From Cyclobacteriaceae bacterium (GTDB lineage Bacteria > Bacteroidota > Bacteroidia > Cytophagales > Cyclobacteriaceae): a DNA stretch of 64,000 nt. The DNA lies in assembly GCA_019638255.1 (NCBI GenBank), contig JAHBUD010000001.1, forward strand, positions 744,001-808,000, read 5' to 3'. Positions within the stretch are counted from its first letter, which is position 1. Every line of letters begins with the position of its first letter. The translations under genes were made by a program, and so were the position numbers. The notes under the pieces were generated by a model. That model was not told the DNA's origin. It did no database searches and worked only from the letters and a program-made list of their open reading frames with translations. Positions 15,529 to 23,068 of the stretch are shown here, piece by piece.

Positions 15529-17073
15529 ATGAAAAAAATATTTACCATCAGTCTGAGTGTTGTATTGCTTATTGCAGCAGTAACAGGTTGTGAAAATGAC
15601 CTGCCCACGTTTTTTAAATTTACCGCATACGAATTTTCAAATTTGGATGTTGATGGCGGCAGTTGGCAACCCATTTTGTTTTCAAGTGCTACCGATATAG
15701 TCGTTGATGCACCGGCAGCAGTTAGCTCACCAGAATACCAGGCTGAGTTGGCAACCTTAAAATCAGCAACGCAGAATTTATCCGGAAGCCAGGCCGATGC
15801 GGTGGAGTACTGGACCAACAATCCGTTGATTCGTTGGAACGAGATTGCCCTGGAACTTGCTGCCAAGTACAACCTGATTCCGCCTCCAAACCCGGATGGT
15901 ACGTACACGTTACCTTCACCGGCTAACCCACAAGGACCGCCTCCGTTTCCATTTGCCCATCCACCGTATACGTGCCGCATGCTTGCGTACTTAAGTGTAG
16001 CACAGTTTGATGGATTAATTGCTGCATGGCATTATAAGTATGAATACAATAGACCCGCACCTTATGTAACGGATAGCAGCATACCGTATGCGTACAAAAA
16101 GAATACGCTTCCATCTTACCCGAGTGATGGTGCAGTAATAGCAGTGGTGTCGCGCGATATTCTTAAGGCCATGTTTCCATTAGAGCATGAATACCTCAAT
16201 GCAAAAGCAGAAGAACACCTGAATAGCTTGGCGTGGTCGGGTTCAAACACCAGCAGCGACATTGAAGCAGGTGTGGCCATTGGTACGGCTATTAAAACAA
16301 CTGCATTAGCGCGTGCTTCAACCGACAAGATGAGTGCCGCACAAACACCAAAGCCGGTATCCGATGCGATCAAGCAAGAGGCGTTTGATCGCTTCGGTTG
16401 GTCATGGGATAACATGGAGGTTCCCCAACGACCGGTAGGCCTTACTCCTTTGTTTGGCCAGGTTACCATGTGGAGTGTTCCGGATGTTGAAGATGTTCGA
16501 CCAGGCCCACCTCCGGCTCCAGGTTCGGCTGAGTTTCAGGTGGCAGCCAATGAACTGAAGGATCTCGCTAAAAATCTTACCGAAAAGCAACGCAAGATTG
16601 CCAACTGGTGGTCGGATGGTTTGGGAACCTACACACCACCCGGGCACTGGAACAGACGCACCAAAGAATACATCATTAAGTATGAGATGAATCCGCTTCG
16701 TTCGGCCCGCACGTTTGCTTATTTGAATATGGCTGTAATGGATGCCGGCATTGCCTGTTGGGATGCCAAATACTACTATCATTATCCGCGACCGATACAA
16801 ACCATACCGGGCTTTAAAACAATTTTGGGTACACCTAATTTTCCAGCGTATACATCGGGGCACAGTTCATTTTCGGGTGCAGCGGCAGATGTATTGGCGT
16901 ACATTTTTCCAGCTGAGGCAAATGCCGTTCGTGCGTGGGCTGATGAAGCCGGAGAATCACGGATTTATGGTGGCATTCACTACCGGTTTGATGCAGAAGT
17001 TGGGTTAGCGCAAGGAAGAGCGGTAGCTGCTTATACGATTGAGCGTGCACAACAAGATGGAGCAGATGATTAG
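15529..17073 (+). CDS. PAP2 / vanadium haloperoxidase-like lipoprotein
   Basis: A 514-residue protein. I chose ATG 15529, which gives a lipoprotein signal (lipobox AVTGC, Cys21); an ATG at 15487 overlaps the upstream gene. The PAP2/haloperoxidase active-site residues are all present: Lys414 and Arg421 (KYYYHYPRP), SGH with His445 (YTSGHSSFSG), and Arg478 and His484 (SRIYGGIH). Proteins of this kind are either acid phosphatases or vanadium-dependent haloperoxidases. The length and the long N-terminal helical domain favour the haloperoxidase-like branch, but sequence alone does not decide. It should sit lipid-anchored in the periplasm or outer membrane, beside the barrel encoded just upstream. 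Confidence 0.88.
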   Translation: MKKIFTISLSVVLLIAAVTGCENDLPTFFKFTAYEFSNLDVDGGSWQPILFSSATDIVVDAPAAVSSPEYQAELATLKSATQNLSGSQADAVEYWTNNPLIRWNEIALELAAKYNLIPPPNPDGTYTLPSPANPQGPPPFPFAHPPYTCRMLAYLSVAQFDGLIAAWHYKYEYNRPAPYVTDSSIPYAYKKNTLPSYPSDGAVIAVVSRDILKAMFPLEHEYLNAKAEEHLNSLAWSGSNTSSDIEAGVAIGTAIKTTALARASTDKMSAAQTPKPVSDAIKQEAFDRFGWSWDNMEVPQRPVGLTPLFGQVTMWSVPDVEDVRPGPPPAPGSAEFQVAANELKDLAKNLTEKQRKIANWWSDGLGTYTPPGHWNRRTKEYIIKYEMNPLRSARTFAYLNMAVMDAGIACWDAKYYYHYPRPIQTIPGFKTILGTPNFPAYTSGHSSFSGAAADVLAYIFPAEANAVRAWADEAGESRIYGGIHYRFDAEVGLAQGRAVAAYTIERAQQDGADD

Positions 17074-17107
17074 TAACGCTGACTAAACAGTATCCATCTT
17101 ATGATGG

Positions 17108-17146
17108 TCAATAGTCCATGGTCGATAGATGACCATGGACTATTGA
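17108..17146. repeat. Perfect 16-bp stem inverted repeat
   Basis: TCAATAGTCCATGGTC at 17108-17123 pairs perfectly with 17131-17146 across a 7-nt loop (GATAGAT). It follows the PAP2 gene by 34 bp. No T-tract follows, so it is not a standard terminator. The words ATAGTCCATGG and CTATCGACTATT just downstream resemble short words found at other intergenic sites in this window (22384-22410, 54288-54310). Confidence 0.7.
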
Positions 17147-17153
17147 TTATGCG

Positions 17154-17181
17154 CTATCGACTATTTACCAGAATTATTTCC
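17154..17181. repeat. Short repeat shared with the region at 22384
   Basis: CTATCGACTATT followed by ACCAGAATTATTTCC matches 22384-22410 with two substitutions and a one-base gap. At the second site this sequence is the 3' end and downstream flank of a minus-strand membrane-protein gene. Here the minus strand reads a short frame that ends GRK-stop, like that gene, so it may be a decayed 3' fragment. Confidence 0.4.
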
Positions 17182-17232
17182 GCCCCGTAACCACTAATAC
17201 TGGCCATGCCGGCTAATTCGCCTTGGGCAGAC

Positions 17233-17264
17233 TTGCAAAGAACAGATGAAAGTGGTTAGTTTTA
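17233..17264 (+). promoter_or_regulatory. Promoter abutting the fusion-regulator start codon
   Basis: TTG at 17233-17235, a 21-bp spacer and TAGTTTTA at 17257-17264 fit the Bacteroidota promoter. The ATG at 17268 follows after only three bases (ACT), predicting a leaderless mRNA. Confidence 0.5.
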
Positions 17265-17267
17265 ACT

Positions 17268-18368
17268 ATGCCAATTTTCATGGATCGCCATTTTGTACCG
17301 CAGGCCAATGCGAAAGCTGTAGCAGAGGCTCATCGGGAGGATCTGGCCATCCAGGGGCTTTATGCGTGTAAGTGCATGACGTATTGGATTGATGAAGACC
17401 GCGGCAATGTTTTTTGTTTGATTGAAGCGCCAGACAAGAACGCTGTTATAAAGATGCATCAACAGGCCCACGGGCTGGTGCCCCATGAAATTATTGAAGT
17501 GAGCACGGACTTGGTTAACGCTTTTCTCGGTAGAATTCACGATCCTGAAAGTGCACATGAAAATACTGAAGATGATTTAAAAGTATTCAGCGATCCGGCT
17601 TTTCGCGCGATACTGATACTTGAAGTGTTGGATTATATTTTACTTCAACACAAAACCGGGAAGGAGGTTGCGGTTGAAAAATTCAGACACTTTAACCAGA
17701 TCGTTCATCAGCAGATTCGCAGCCATCAGGGTCTAAATATTGAGTTGGGTGGCGTAAGCATTGCCGGTTCATTTGCTTCCATTAAGCAGGCAATAGCATG
17801 TGCCCATAACATTCAACAAGCACTGACAGGATTGGCTGATGAACTTGAATTACGCATGGGCATGCATGCGGGCTTTCCGGTTAAAGACCATACCGAATTA
17901 TTCGGCAATACCATAAAGCTAAGCAAATACTTATGCCGAACGGGTGCGAGAAACCAGATTTCCTTTTCGTCAACCATTCACGATTTTTATAAACGGGAGC
18001 ATTTGCAGGAAACTTCTGTACGGTGGTTAACGGCAAGTGAAGAGCTTACACTGATCAAGTTGATGGAGGTGTTGGAAAGCTCATGGCAGAACAGTGAGTT
18101 CGACACAGCTGAATTCGGCCGGCTGATGGGCATGAGTAAATCAACGTTGTACCGGGCTTGTCGTGAGTTGACGAGGCTGTCGCCTAATGCATTGCTTCAT
18201 GAGTTTCGCCTTAACCAATCGTTGGCGTTGTTGCGTTCACAGGGCAGAAATGTAGCACAGACTACATTTGAAACGGGTTTCAGTAGCCCGTCATACTTTT
18301 CAAAATGTTTTCAAAAGCGCTTTGGTTTACTACCTATGGCCTATTTGAAAGCCACCCAGGAAGCCTGA
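17268..18368 (+). CDS. DUF4242 - degenerate class III cyclase-like - AraC HTH fusion regulator
   Basis: A 366-residue protein with three recognisable parts. Residues about 1-92 are a DUF4242 (SCO4226-type nickel-binding) domain: PIFMDRHFV, then CMTYWIDEDRGNVFCLIEAPD and AHGLVPHEIIEV. Residues about 105-255 resemble a class III nucleotide-cyclase fold (ELRMGMHAGFPVKD followed by ELFGNTIKLSKYLC) but lack the clear metal-binding aspartates, so it is probably a sensor rather than an enzyme. Residues about 270-366 are an AraC-type DNA-binding domain with two HTHs. It probably controls transcription in response to a ligand bound by the first domain. The next gene encodes a secreted DUF4242 protein. 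Confidence 0.82.
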   Translation: MPIFMDRHFVPQANAKAVAEAHREDLAIQGLYACKCMTYWIDEDRGNVFCLIEAPDKNAVIKMHQQAHGLVPHEIIEVSTDLVNAFLGRIHDPESAHENTEDDLKVFSDPAFRAILILEVLDYILLQHKTGKEVAVEKFRHFNQIVHQQIRSHQGLNIELGGVSIAGSFASIKQAIACAHNIQQALTGLADELELRMGMHAGFPVKDHTELFGNTIKLSKYLCRTGARNQISFSSTIHDFYKREHLQETSVRWLTASEELTLIKLMEVLESSWQNSEFDTAEFGRLMGMSKSTLYRACRELTRLSPNALLHEFRLNQSLALLRSQGRNVAQTTFETGFSSPSYFSKCFQKRFGLLPMAYLKATQEA

Positions 18369-18423
18369 ATCAATTTTGCCATTCTCTGGTCGTTTTGTTT
18401 TATCGGTTCAACATCATCGGTCA

Positions 18424-18431
18424 TACATTTG
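18424..18431 (+). promoter_or_regulatory. Candidate -7 box for the secreted DUF4242 gene
   Basis: TACATTTG matches TAnnTTTG exactly, 28 bp before the ATG at 18460. The nearest TTTTG upstream (ending 18397) is 26 bp away, too far for a normal -33 box, so the promoter may need an activator. The fusion regulator encoded just upstream is a candidate. Confidence 0.35.
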
Positions 18432-18459
18432 ATTAAACAAATCAAAACCCCAAATACCT

Positions 18460-18855
18460 ATGAAAACTCTTCAAACCGTAAAAGCCATGTTTGTTGTGGC
18501 GATGATGTTTCTATTTGTTGTGCCCGCGATGGCACAAAAGAAAGAGAAGGAAAAAGAAAAAAGCGCAGCGTCAGCTGCCATGAAAACTTACGTGATTGAG
18601 CGCGAAATACCCGAAGCCGGCAAGTTAACGGCCGATGAGCTAAAAGGCATTTCTCAAACTTCTTGCAACGTATTGAATGAGATGGGCCCATCCATTGAAT
18701 GGTTGCACAGCTACGTAACTGAAAACAAGGTGTACTGCGTGTATCGCACCACCGACAAAGAGTTGCTGAAAAAACATGCTGAAAAAGGTGGCTTCCCGAT
18801 TAACTCCATCAGTGAGCTTTCCGCACAAATCAGTCCGGCAACAGCTAAGCAGTAA
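18460..18855 (+). CDS. Secreted DUF4242 domain protein
   Basis: A 131-residue protein with a signal peptide (residues 1-25, ending VPAMAQ), a lysine- and glutamate-rich linker, and a DUF4242 domain from about residue 40. The domain shows TYVIEREIPEAGKLTADEL, the conserved SCNVLNEMGPSIEWLHSYV and VYCVYRTTDKELLKKHAEKGGFP. Family members of the SCO4226 type bind nickel, but whether this one does is not known. It lies 91 bp after the fusion regulator that carries its own DUF4242 domain, which suggests that both recognise the same ligand. Confidence 0.85.
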   Translation: MKTLQTVKAMFVVAMMFLFVVPAMAQKKEKEKEKSAASAAMKTYVIEREIPEAGKLTADELKGISQTSCNVLNEMGPSIEWLHSYVTENKVYCVYRTTDKELLKKHAEKGGFPINSISELSAQISPATAKQ

Positions 18856-18873
18856 CGCAATATCATGTAACGA

Positions 18874-18906
18874 AACCTGGTACCGGTGTTTGAGCCGGTC
18901 CAGGTT
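18874..18906. terminator. Bidirectional hairpin between convergent genes
   Basis: AACCTGG-T-ACCGG pairs with CCGGT-CCAGGTT around the loop TGTTTGAG: a 12-bp stem with one bulged T. It lies between the convergent DUF4242 gene and the sterol-desaturase-like gene and could terminate both, though T-tracts on either side are short. Confidence 0.55.
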
Positions 18907-18915
18907 ATTACTGTT

Positions 18916-20157
18916 TCAGGGTTGCATGTTATATTTCAACGGGAGGTAAATTCGGAAATATCGCGTTGTCCAAATCATGGAAGCAACGGTAAAAACAATT
19001 AAGAGCACATTGACATAACTTAATAAGGGGCTATTGCCAAAATAGAGCAATAAGGCGCACGAAGAGATCAATCGGATAATTTCTGAAGAGAATAACCACT
19101 CCTTGGATTCCATTATCCCGCTCCAATTTACAATCATATGCCAAAGCATCAGACTTCCAATCCACCGTTCAGTAGTTCCCCAGGGTGATTGGGGATCAAT
19201 AATAAGCAACATGAGCACGATACCTGATATAACATGTGCAATCAAGTACGGTTTGGCTCCATAAAACATTTTGGTTTGAAAGCGAATTTGATTGTGCTGT
19301 GTTACTTCTTTCAGTTCTGGTTTTGGCGGTAGACCGCGAGGCCTCCAGCCCAAAGGCATAAACCAAAGTTTAAACTTATCGATCCAGTACGGTGCAGCAA
19401 CAGCATCCTTCCATAATAGAATATAGTAATGAAAGTTTATGGTAATGGGGTTCCACGAAAGAGGAGGGCTGTACATACCATAAATTACTTTTTCTTCCTC
19501 TTCTGCATACGTGCTGAAAAGCCGATCCCAGATAATTAAAAATTCACCAAAGTTTTTATCCAGGTATGCGAAGTTAATTCCATGATGAACGCGGTGATGC
19601 GAAGGTGTTGTGAATATAAACTCAATCCATCGCCATAATTTGGGTATTAGCTCGGTGTGATGCAAAAATGAAATGAATAAATGAAGTCCTGTCATGGCAT
19701 AAATGTCGATTGGTTTAAAGCCAATAATGGTTAGCGGCCAGAAGAATAAGAATGAGCACAAGCGTTGGGTAACACTGGCCCGAAGGGCTACAAAAAAGTT
19801 CATCTCTTCTGCAGAGTGATGGGGAGAATGGGCAGCCCACATGATATTGATATGGTGCCCCCAACGATGAACCCAATAGAAAATGAAATCGATTCCTAAC
19901 AGAAGCAAGATGAATGTTACAATATTCATCTCAATAGTATCGATTAACCGATAGTTGTTCCACAGGTAACCGTATACAACATATACTCCTGAGGCAACCA
20001 ACACATTCATGGTTTGATTACCCAACGCAGTACCAAAATTTGCAACGGCTTCCTGAAAGGAGATGTAGTTCTTTTTATAGTACCAACAGGCCACAATTTC
20101 CAACACAATAAAGCCCAGGGCAATTGGCGTTAACAAGGCATAGATGTTTGTTTCCAT
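18916..20157 (-). CDS. Sterol desaturase / fatty acid hydroxylase superfamily membrane protein
   Basis: A 413-residue polytopic protein with the histidine clusters of the di-iron hydroxylase superfamily: HRWGHH and HSPHHS at about residues 117-140, a central histidine region (LHHTEL) and HHRVHHG at about 190. It probably hydroxylates or desaturates a lipid at the inner membrane. The C-terminal third (about 290-413) is an additional hydrophobic extension. The ATG at 20157 lies 17 bp after a perfect -7 box on the minus strand. It is divergent from the HTH paralogue genes. Confidence 0.88.
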   Translation of the reverse strand: METNIYALLTPIALGFIVLEIVACWYYKKNYISFQEAVANFGTALGNQTMNVLVASGVYVVYGYLWNNYRLIDTIEMNIVTFILLLLGIDFIFYWVHRWGHHINIMWAAHSPHHSAEEMNFFVALRASVTQRLCSFLFFWPLTIIGFKPIDIYAMTGLHLFISFLHHTELIPKLWRWIEFIFTTPSHHRVHHGINFAYLDKNFGEFLIIWDRLFSTYAEEEEKVIYGMYSPPLSWNPITINFHYYILLWKDAVAAPYWIDKFKLWFMPLGWRPRGLPPKPELKEVTQHNQIRFQTKMFYGAKPYLIAHVISGIVLMLLIIDPQSPWGTTERWIGSLMLWHMIVNWSGIMESKEWLFSSEIIRLISSCALLLYFGNSPLLSYVNVLLIVFTVASMIWTTRYFRIYLPLKYNMQP

Positions 20158-20174
20158 AGCGATATATTTTTATC

Positions 20175-20182
20175 CAAAAGTA
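20175..20182 (-). promoter_or_regulatory. Candidate -7 box for the sterol-desaturase-like gene
   Basis: On the minus strand TACTTTTG matches TAnnTTTG exactly, 17 bases before the ATG. No TTG is found at the normal -33 distance. Confidence 0.35.
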
Positions 20183-20332
20183 TTTGCGGAGCTATAGACT
20201 GAATTTTCATTCTTTGCATGGGCCACAATTCTTTTTTTGAACTTTTTGAATCAGTATGGTGCAGGTTCCCTTGGCTTACGGCTTTTTGCAAATGAGCCAT
20301 TTTTAGAGTATTATTATTTACAATTAGCATCA

Positions 20333-21316
20333 ATGGAAGCAGAGACCGAGCCCCACAACGTTCAGGCGCTGTTCATAGAGCAACTGCGAACCATTATGCC
20401 TTCAACGGTATCCCTTGCCGATGAATTGGCCGAAACCCTAAACATCAGCCGGGACAGTGCTTATCGCAGGATAAGGGGAGAAACCCCACTATCATTGGAT
20501 GAGGTTAACCGGATTTTTAAGCATTACCCAATTTCAATTGACTCCATTATATCACCAAAATCTAACTCGGTACTCATCCATCATCAGGCAGTGGATTTTA
20601 ATCACTCGTTAAAAGAGTGGTTAAGCTCATTGATACAGAAGTTGGTGCTGGTAAAGTCGTCAACCAATCCTGAGTTGATCTTTTCCGCCAAAGACATTCC
20701 GGTTTTTCATTATTTCCGCTCTCCACTTCTTACTGCCTTTAAGTTTTTTGTATGGTTAAAATCTGTAATCAGGGATCCTCAGTACGAGAATATGCTTTTT
20801 GATGCTGATGCTATTCATAAAGAGATTCTTTATGGTTCGCAAAAGGCCTGGCAGTTGTACGCATCAATCCCCACCACAGAGATATGGAGTGATGAGATTA
20901 TTATTGGAACGCTAAAGCAAATTCAATTCTATTATCAATGTGCATATTTTAATGACAACACTATAGTAAAGGAAATTTTAGATGCTCTCCTTGGCGTTAT
21001 ACAGGAAGTACGACAAGACGCATCCATAGGGGAGAAGAGTGCGGGCGGTGGATTTGAACTTTATTGCAATGAAATTTTGATTCCGGATAACACCATTTTT
21101 GGGAAAATGAATAATCAGAGCAGGGTGTATATTAACTACAACACGATGGATTTATTGAGTTCGCAGCAGGAATCGTTTTGTGAAAGAACCGAGGCTTATA
21201 TGAAAAATCTGATCAACAGTTCTTCACGCATAAGCACCACCGCTGAAAAGGAGAGAAATAGATTCTTCAGCAAAATTGAATCAAAAATTGAGGCGTGTAA
21301 ACTAAGTATTGTGTAA
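20333..21316 (+). CDS. HTH-domain protein, first of two tandem paralogues
   Basis: A 327-residue protein. I prefer ATG 20333 (MEAETEPHN) to the in-frame upstream start at 20237, because the second paralogue has no matching extension. Residues about 25-75 form an HTH of XRE/Cro type (ADELAETLNISRDSAYRRIRGETPLSLDEV). A C-terminal region of about 240 residues follows, with no recognised domain. It ends AEKERNRFFSKIESKIE, a heptad-like helix. The next gene is a clear paralogue. The sensed signal and targets are unknown; divergence from the desaturase gene suggests local control. Confidence 0.75.
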   Translation: MEAETEPHNVQALFIEQLRTIMPSTVSLADELAETLNISRDSAYRRIRGETPLSLDEVNRIFKHYPISIDSIISPKSNSVLIHHQAVDFNHSLKEWLSSLIQKLVLVKSSTNPELIFSAKDIPVFHYFRSPLLTAFKFFVWLKSVIRDPQYENMLFDADAIHKEILYGSQKAWQLYASIPTTEIWSDEIIIGTLKQIQFYYQCAYFNDNTIVKEILDALLGVIQEVRQDASIGEKSAGGGFELYCNEILIPDNTIFGKMNNQSRVYINYNTMDLLSSQQESFCERTEAYMKNLINSSSRISTTAEKERNRFFSKIESKIEACKLSIV

Positions 21317-21326
21317 TACAACTGCT

Positions 21327-22325
21327 ATGGCTCAGTCACTATCAACAAATAATATTCAATCCGAATTTCTGAGTCAGATCAAAAGCAGGTTGACTGATAA
21401 GGTTTCTTTTGTCGATACGTTGGCCCAGTTGCTGGGAACCAGTCGGGATGGAGCCTACCGAAGAATACGGGGCGATACTGTACTTTCATTGGATGAGGCA
21501 AAAAAACTATGTGATTATTTCACGCTATCGCTGGATGCCCTGTTTACCCAGTCTGGCAATACCTCTGTGTTTCATCACCGTGCGTTGAGCACAACCTATA
21601 CCCTTGAACGATGGCTGGTTTCCGTAGCGAAAAACCTGCAGCACATTGTTTCATGCGCTGACAAAAGAATACTATTTACAGCACGGGATATTCCAATATT
21701 TTACCTGTTCCGTTTTCCAGAGCTGGCATCCTTTAAAATGTTTTTTTGGCTGAAAACCATCATACGGGATCCAGCCTATGCTACTAAACGATTTCATTTT
21801 AAAGTCCTGCCGGATGAGGTTGTAAAGAATGCCAACAAGTTATGGAAACTCTATTCTTCGGTTCCCTGCGTGGAGATATGGAGCGATGAAGCCATCAATG
21901 AAACCTTAAAGCAAATCGAGTTTTGCTACGAATGTGGTTACTTTGAAAATACCGGGGACGCATCCTTTCTCTGCGAGAAATTTTCCGGACTTCTTCACAT
22001 GTTAAAAGCCGAGGCAAGGTTAGGGCAAAAGGAAGATAAGGCAGCGTTTCATCTTTATAGAAACGAATTACTTATTGCCAACAATACGATTTTGGCCGAA
22101 CGGGATAATAAGCAGATTGCTTTTGTAAACTACAATACCCTTAGTTTACTCACAACAATCGAAAAATCCTTTTGTACGAAAACCGAAGTTTATATCAATA
22201 ACCTGATCAAAAATTCAGTTTTAATCAGCGCATCGGCAGAGAAAGAACGCAATTTGTTCTTTAACAAAATGAATGAACGTATTGTTGACCTTACGAATAA
22301 ATTGAAGCGGAAACCGCTGGCGTAG
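21327..22325 (+). CDS. HTH-domain protein, second tandem paralogue
   Basis: A 332-residue protein starting at ATG 21327, ten bases after the first paralogue stops; an in-frame TTG at 21309 is less likely. Its HTH (VDTLAQLLGTSRDGAYRRIRGDTVLSLDEA) and its C-terminal motifs (ARDIPIFYLFRFPELASFKMFFWLK, EIWSDEAINETLKQIEF, AEKERNLFFNKM) match the first gene nearly region by region, so the pair arose by tandem duplication. The C-terminal part has no recognised domain. Retention of two diverged copies suggests a heteromeric or antagonistic pair, which is inference. Confidence 0.75.
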   Translation: MAQSLSTNNIQSEFLSQIKSRLTDKVSFVDTLAQLLGTSRDGAYRRIRGDTVLSLDEAKKLCDYFTLSLDALFTQSGNTSVFHHRALSTTYTLERWLVSVAKNLQHIVSCADKRILFTARDIPIFYLFRFPELASFKMFFWLKTIIRDPAYATKRFHFKVLPDEVVKNANKLWKLYSSVPCVEIWSDEAINETLKQIEFCYECGYFENTGDASFLCEKFSGLLHMLKAEARLGQKEDKAAFHLYRNELLIANNTILAERDNKQIAFVNYNTLSLLTTIEKSFCTKTEVYINNLIKNSVLISASAEKERNLFFNKMNERIVDLTNKLKRKPLA

Positions 22326-22402
22326 GAGAGTCGATAATCTACAATCGATAACTAACATAAAACCTGTAGCTAACTATTGAAGACTATCGACTATTACTAA
22401 AA

Positions 22403-22819
22403 TTATTTCCTTCCCAGCATCCAGCCGATTACACCACCGGTGATGCCCATCATAATGCCAGCCACAAATGGATCGACTAATGTGGCAGTAAGATTATATA
22501 AGTTAGAGGTACTGTACATAATAAGACTGTAGGCAAGACCATAGATAAATCCGATTGTTCCTCCGGCCATTACACCACCAGAAAATGTGGAAATGTTAGC
22601 CCACTTTCCAAAAATGTAAACCAGCAAGTAAGCTTGCATGATATTACCCACAATAAGCGCCCACCACACCATGTCATCATCGGCCCGGTGTACCCCGGAA
22701 GCCGAGCCGGAATTGGCCATGTAAAAATCCATGAGTAGCATACCGTAAAAGATCCAGCCCAACACGAAAAGCACAACAAACCCCACAAGGGTTGCAAGCA
22801 TACGTTTTTTTGCGTCCAT
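22403..22819 (-). CDS. Small four-span membrane protein
   Basis: A 138-residue protein starting MDAKKRMLATLVGF at ATG 22819-22817; a longer frame to 22957 runs through a hairpin and a gene relic and is rejected. Four hydrophobic segments are visible (about 8-30, 48-70, 78-100, 112-134) with glycine-rich C-terminal spans (GIMMGITGGVIGWMLGRK). The family is not recognised. Its start region and its 3' end both recur as decayed fragments in the neighbourhood (24004-24155, 22941-22969, perhaps 17154-17210), so the gene seems to belong to a locally duplicated family. Confidence 0.7.
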   Translation of the reverse strand: MDAKKRMLATLVGFVVLFVLGWIFYGMLLMDFYMANSGSASGVHRADDDMVWWALIVGNIMQAYLLVYIFGKWANISTFSGGVMAGGTIGFIYGLAYSLIMYSTSNLYNLTATLVDPFVAGIMMGITGGVIGWMLGRK

Positions 22820-22918
22820 AAGGATTAGGTTTAGGTTTAACGATAGGGAAGTTAGGGAATTTTTGAGAACCAGGTTTTTTTCCAAGACCACTTGCTCACA
22901 GAGGAGGTGTTTCAAATT

Positions 22919-22945
22919 CGTTGTTGGTGAGAAACACCAACAACG
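22919..22945. repeat. Perfect 11-bp stem hairpin upstream of the membrane-protein gene
   Basis: CGTTGTTGGTG (22919-22929), loop AGAAA, CACCAACAACG (22935-22945). It directly abuts a decayed start-region copy at 22941-22969. It lacks a T-tract on either strand, so it is not obviously a terminator. Confidence 0.6.
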
Positions 22946-22969
22946 GCATGAGAACAAGCTTTTTGCGTC
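22941..22969 (-). pseudogene. Relic of the start region of the small membrane-protein family
   Basis: This 29-bp stretch matches 24124-24152 at 25 of 29 positions. In the other copy that sequence directly follows the ATG of a MDAKKR-type reading frame. Here the ATG itself is lost. It is too short to encode anything and is best read as debris of a third copy. Confidence 0.45.
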
Positions 22970-23068
22970 TAAATATGACTAAGGGTTTTAGACTAACACG
23001 TTACATTAAGGCAAGACGAGGCGAAGCTTGTATTTGCCTATGAATTAAATTATGTCCCGTGAGTAGAA

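Noticed and set aside
15123..15980. Long minus-strand frame opposite the barrel and PAP2 genes (285 residues)
   Set aside because: It lies wholly antisense to two well-supported genes, has no recognisable domain and a low-complexity, cysteine-rich composition typical of shadow frames.
17268..18368. Active adenylate cyclase in the middle of the fusion regulator
   Set aside because: The cyclase-like stretch keeps the GMHAG and LFGNTIKLS patterns, but the metal-binding aspartates are not evident, so enzymatic activity is not claimed.
22403..22957. Longer form of the small membrane protein beginning at 22957
   Set aside because: The extra 46 residues run through a hairpin and a gene relic and look unlike a protein start; MDAKKR at 22819 is shared with the relic copy.
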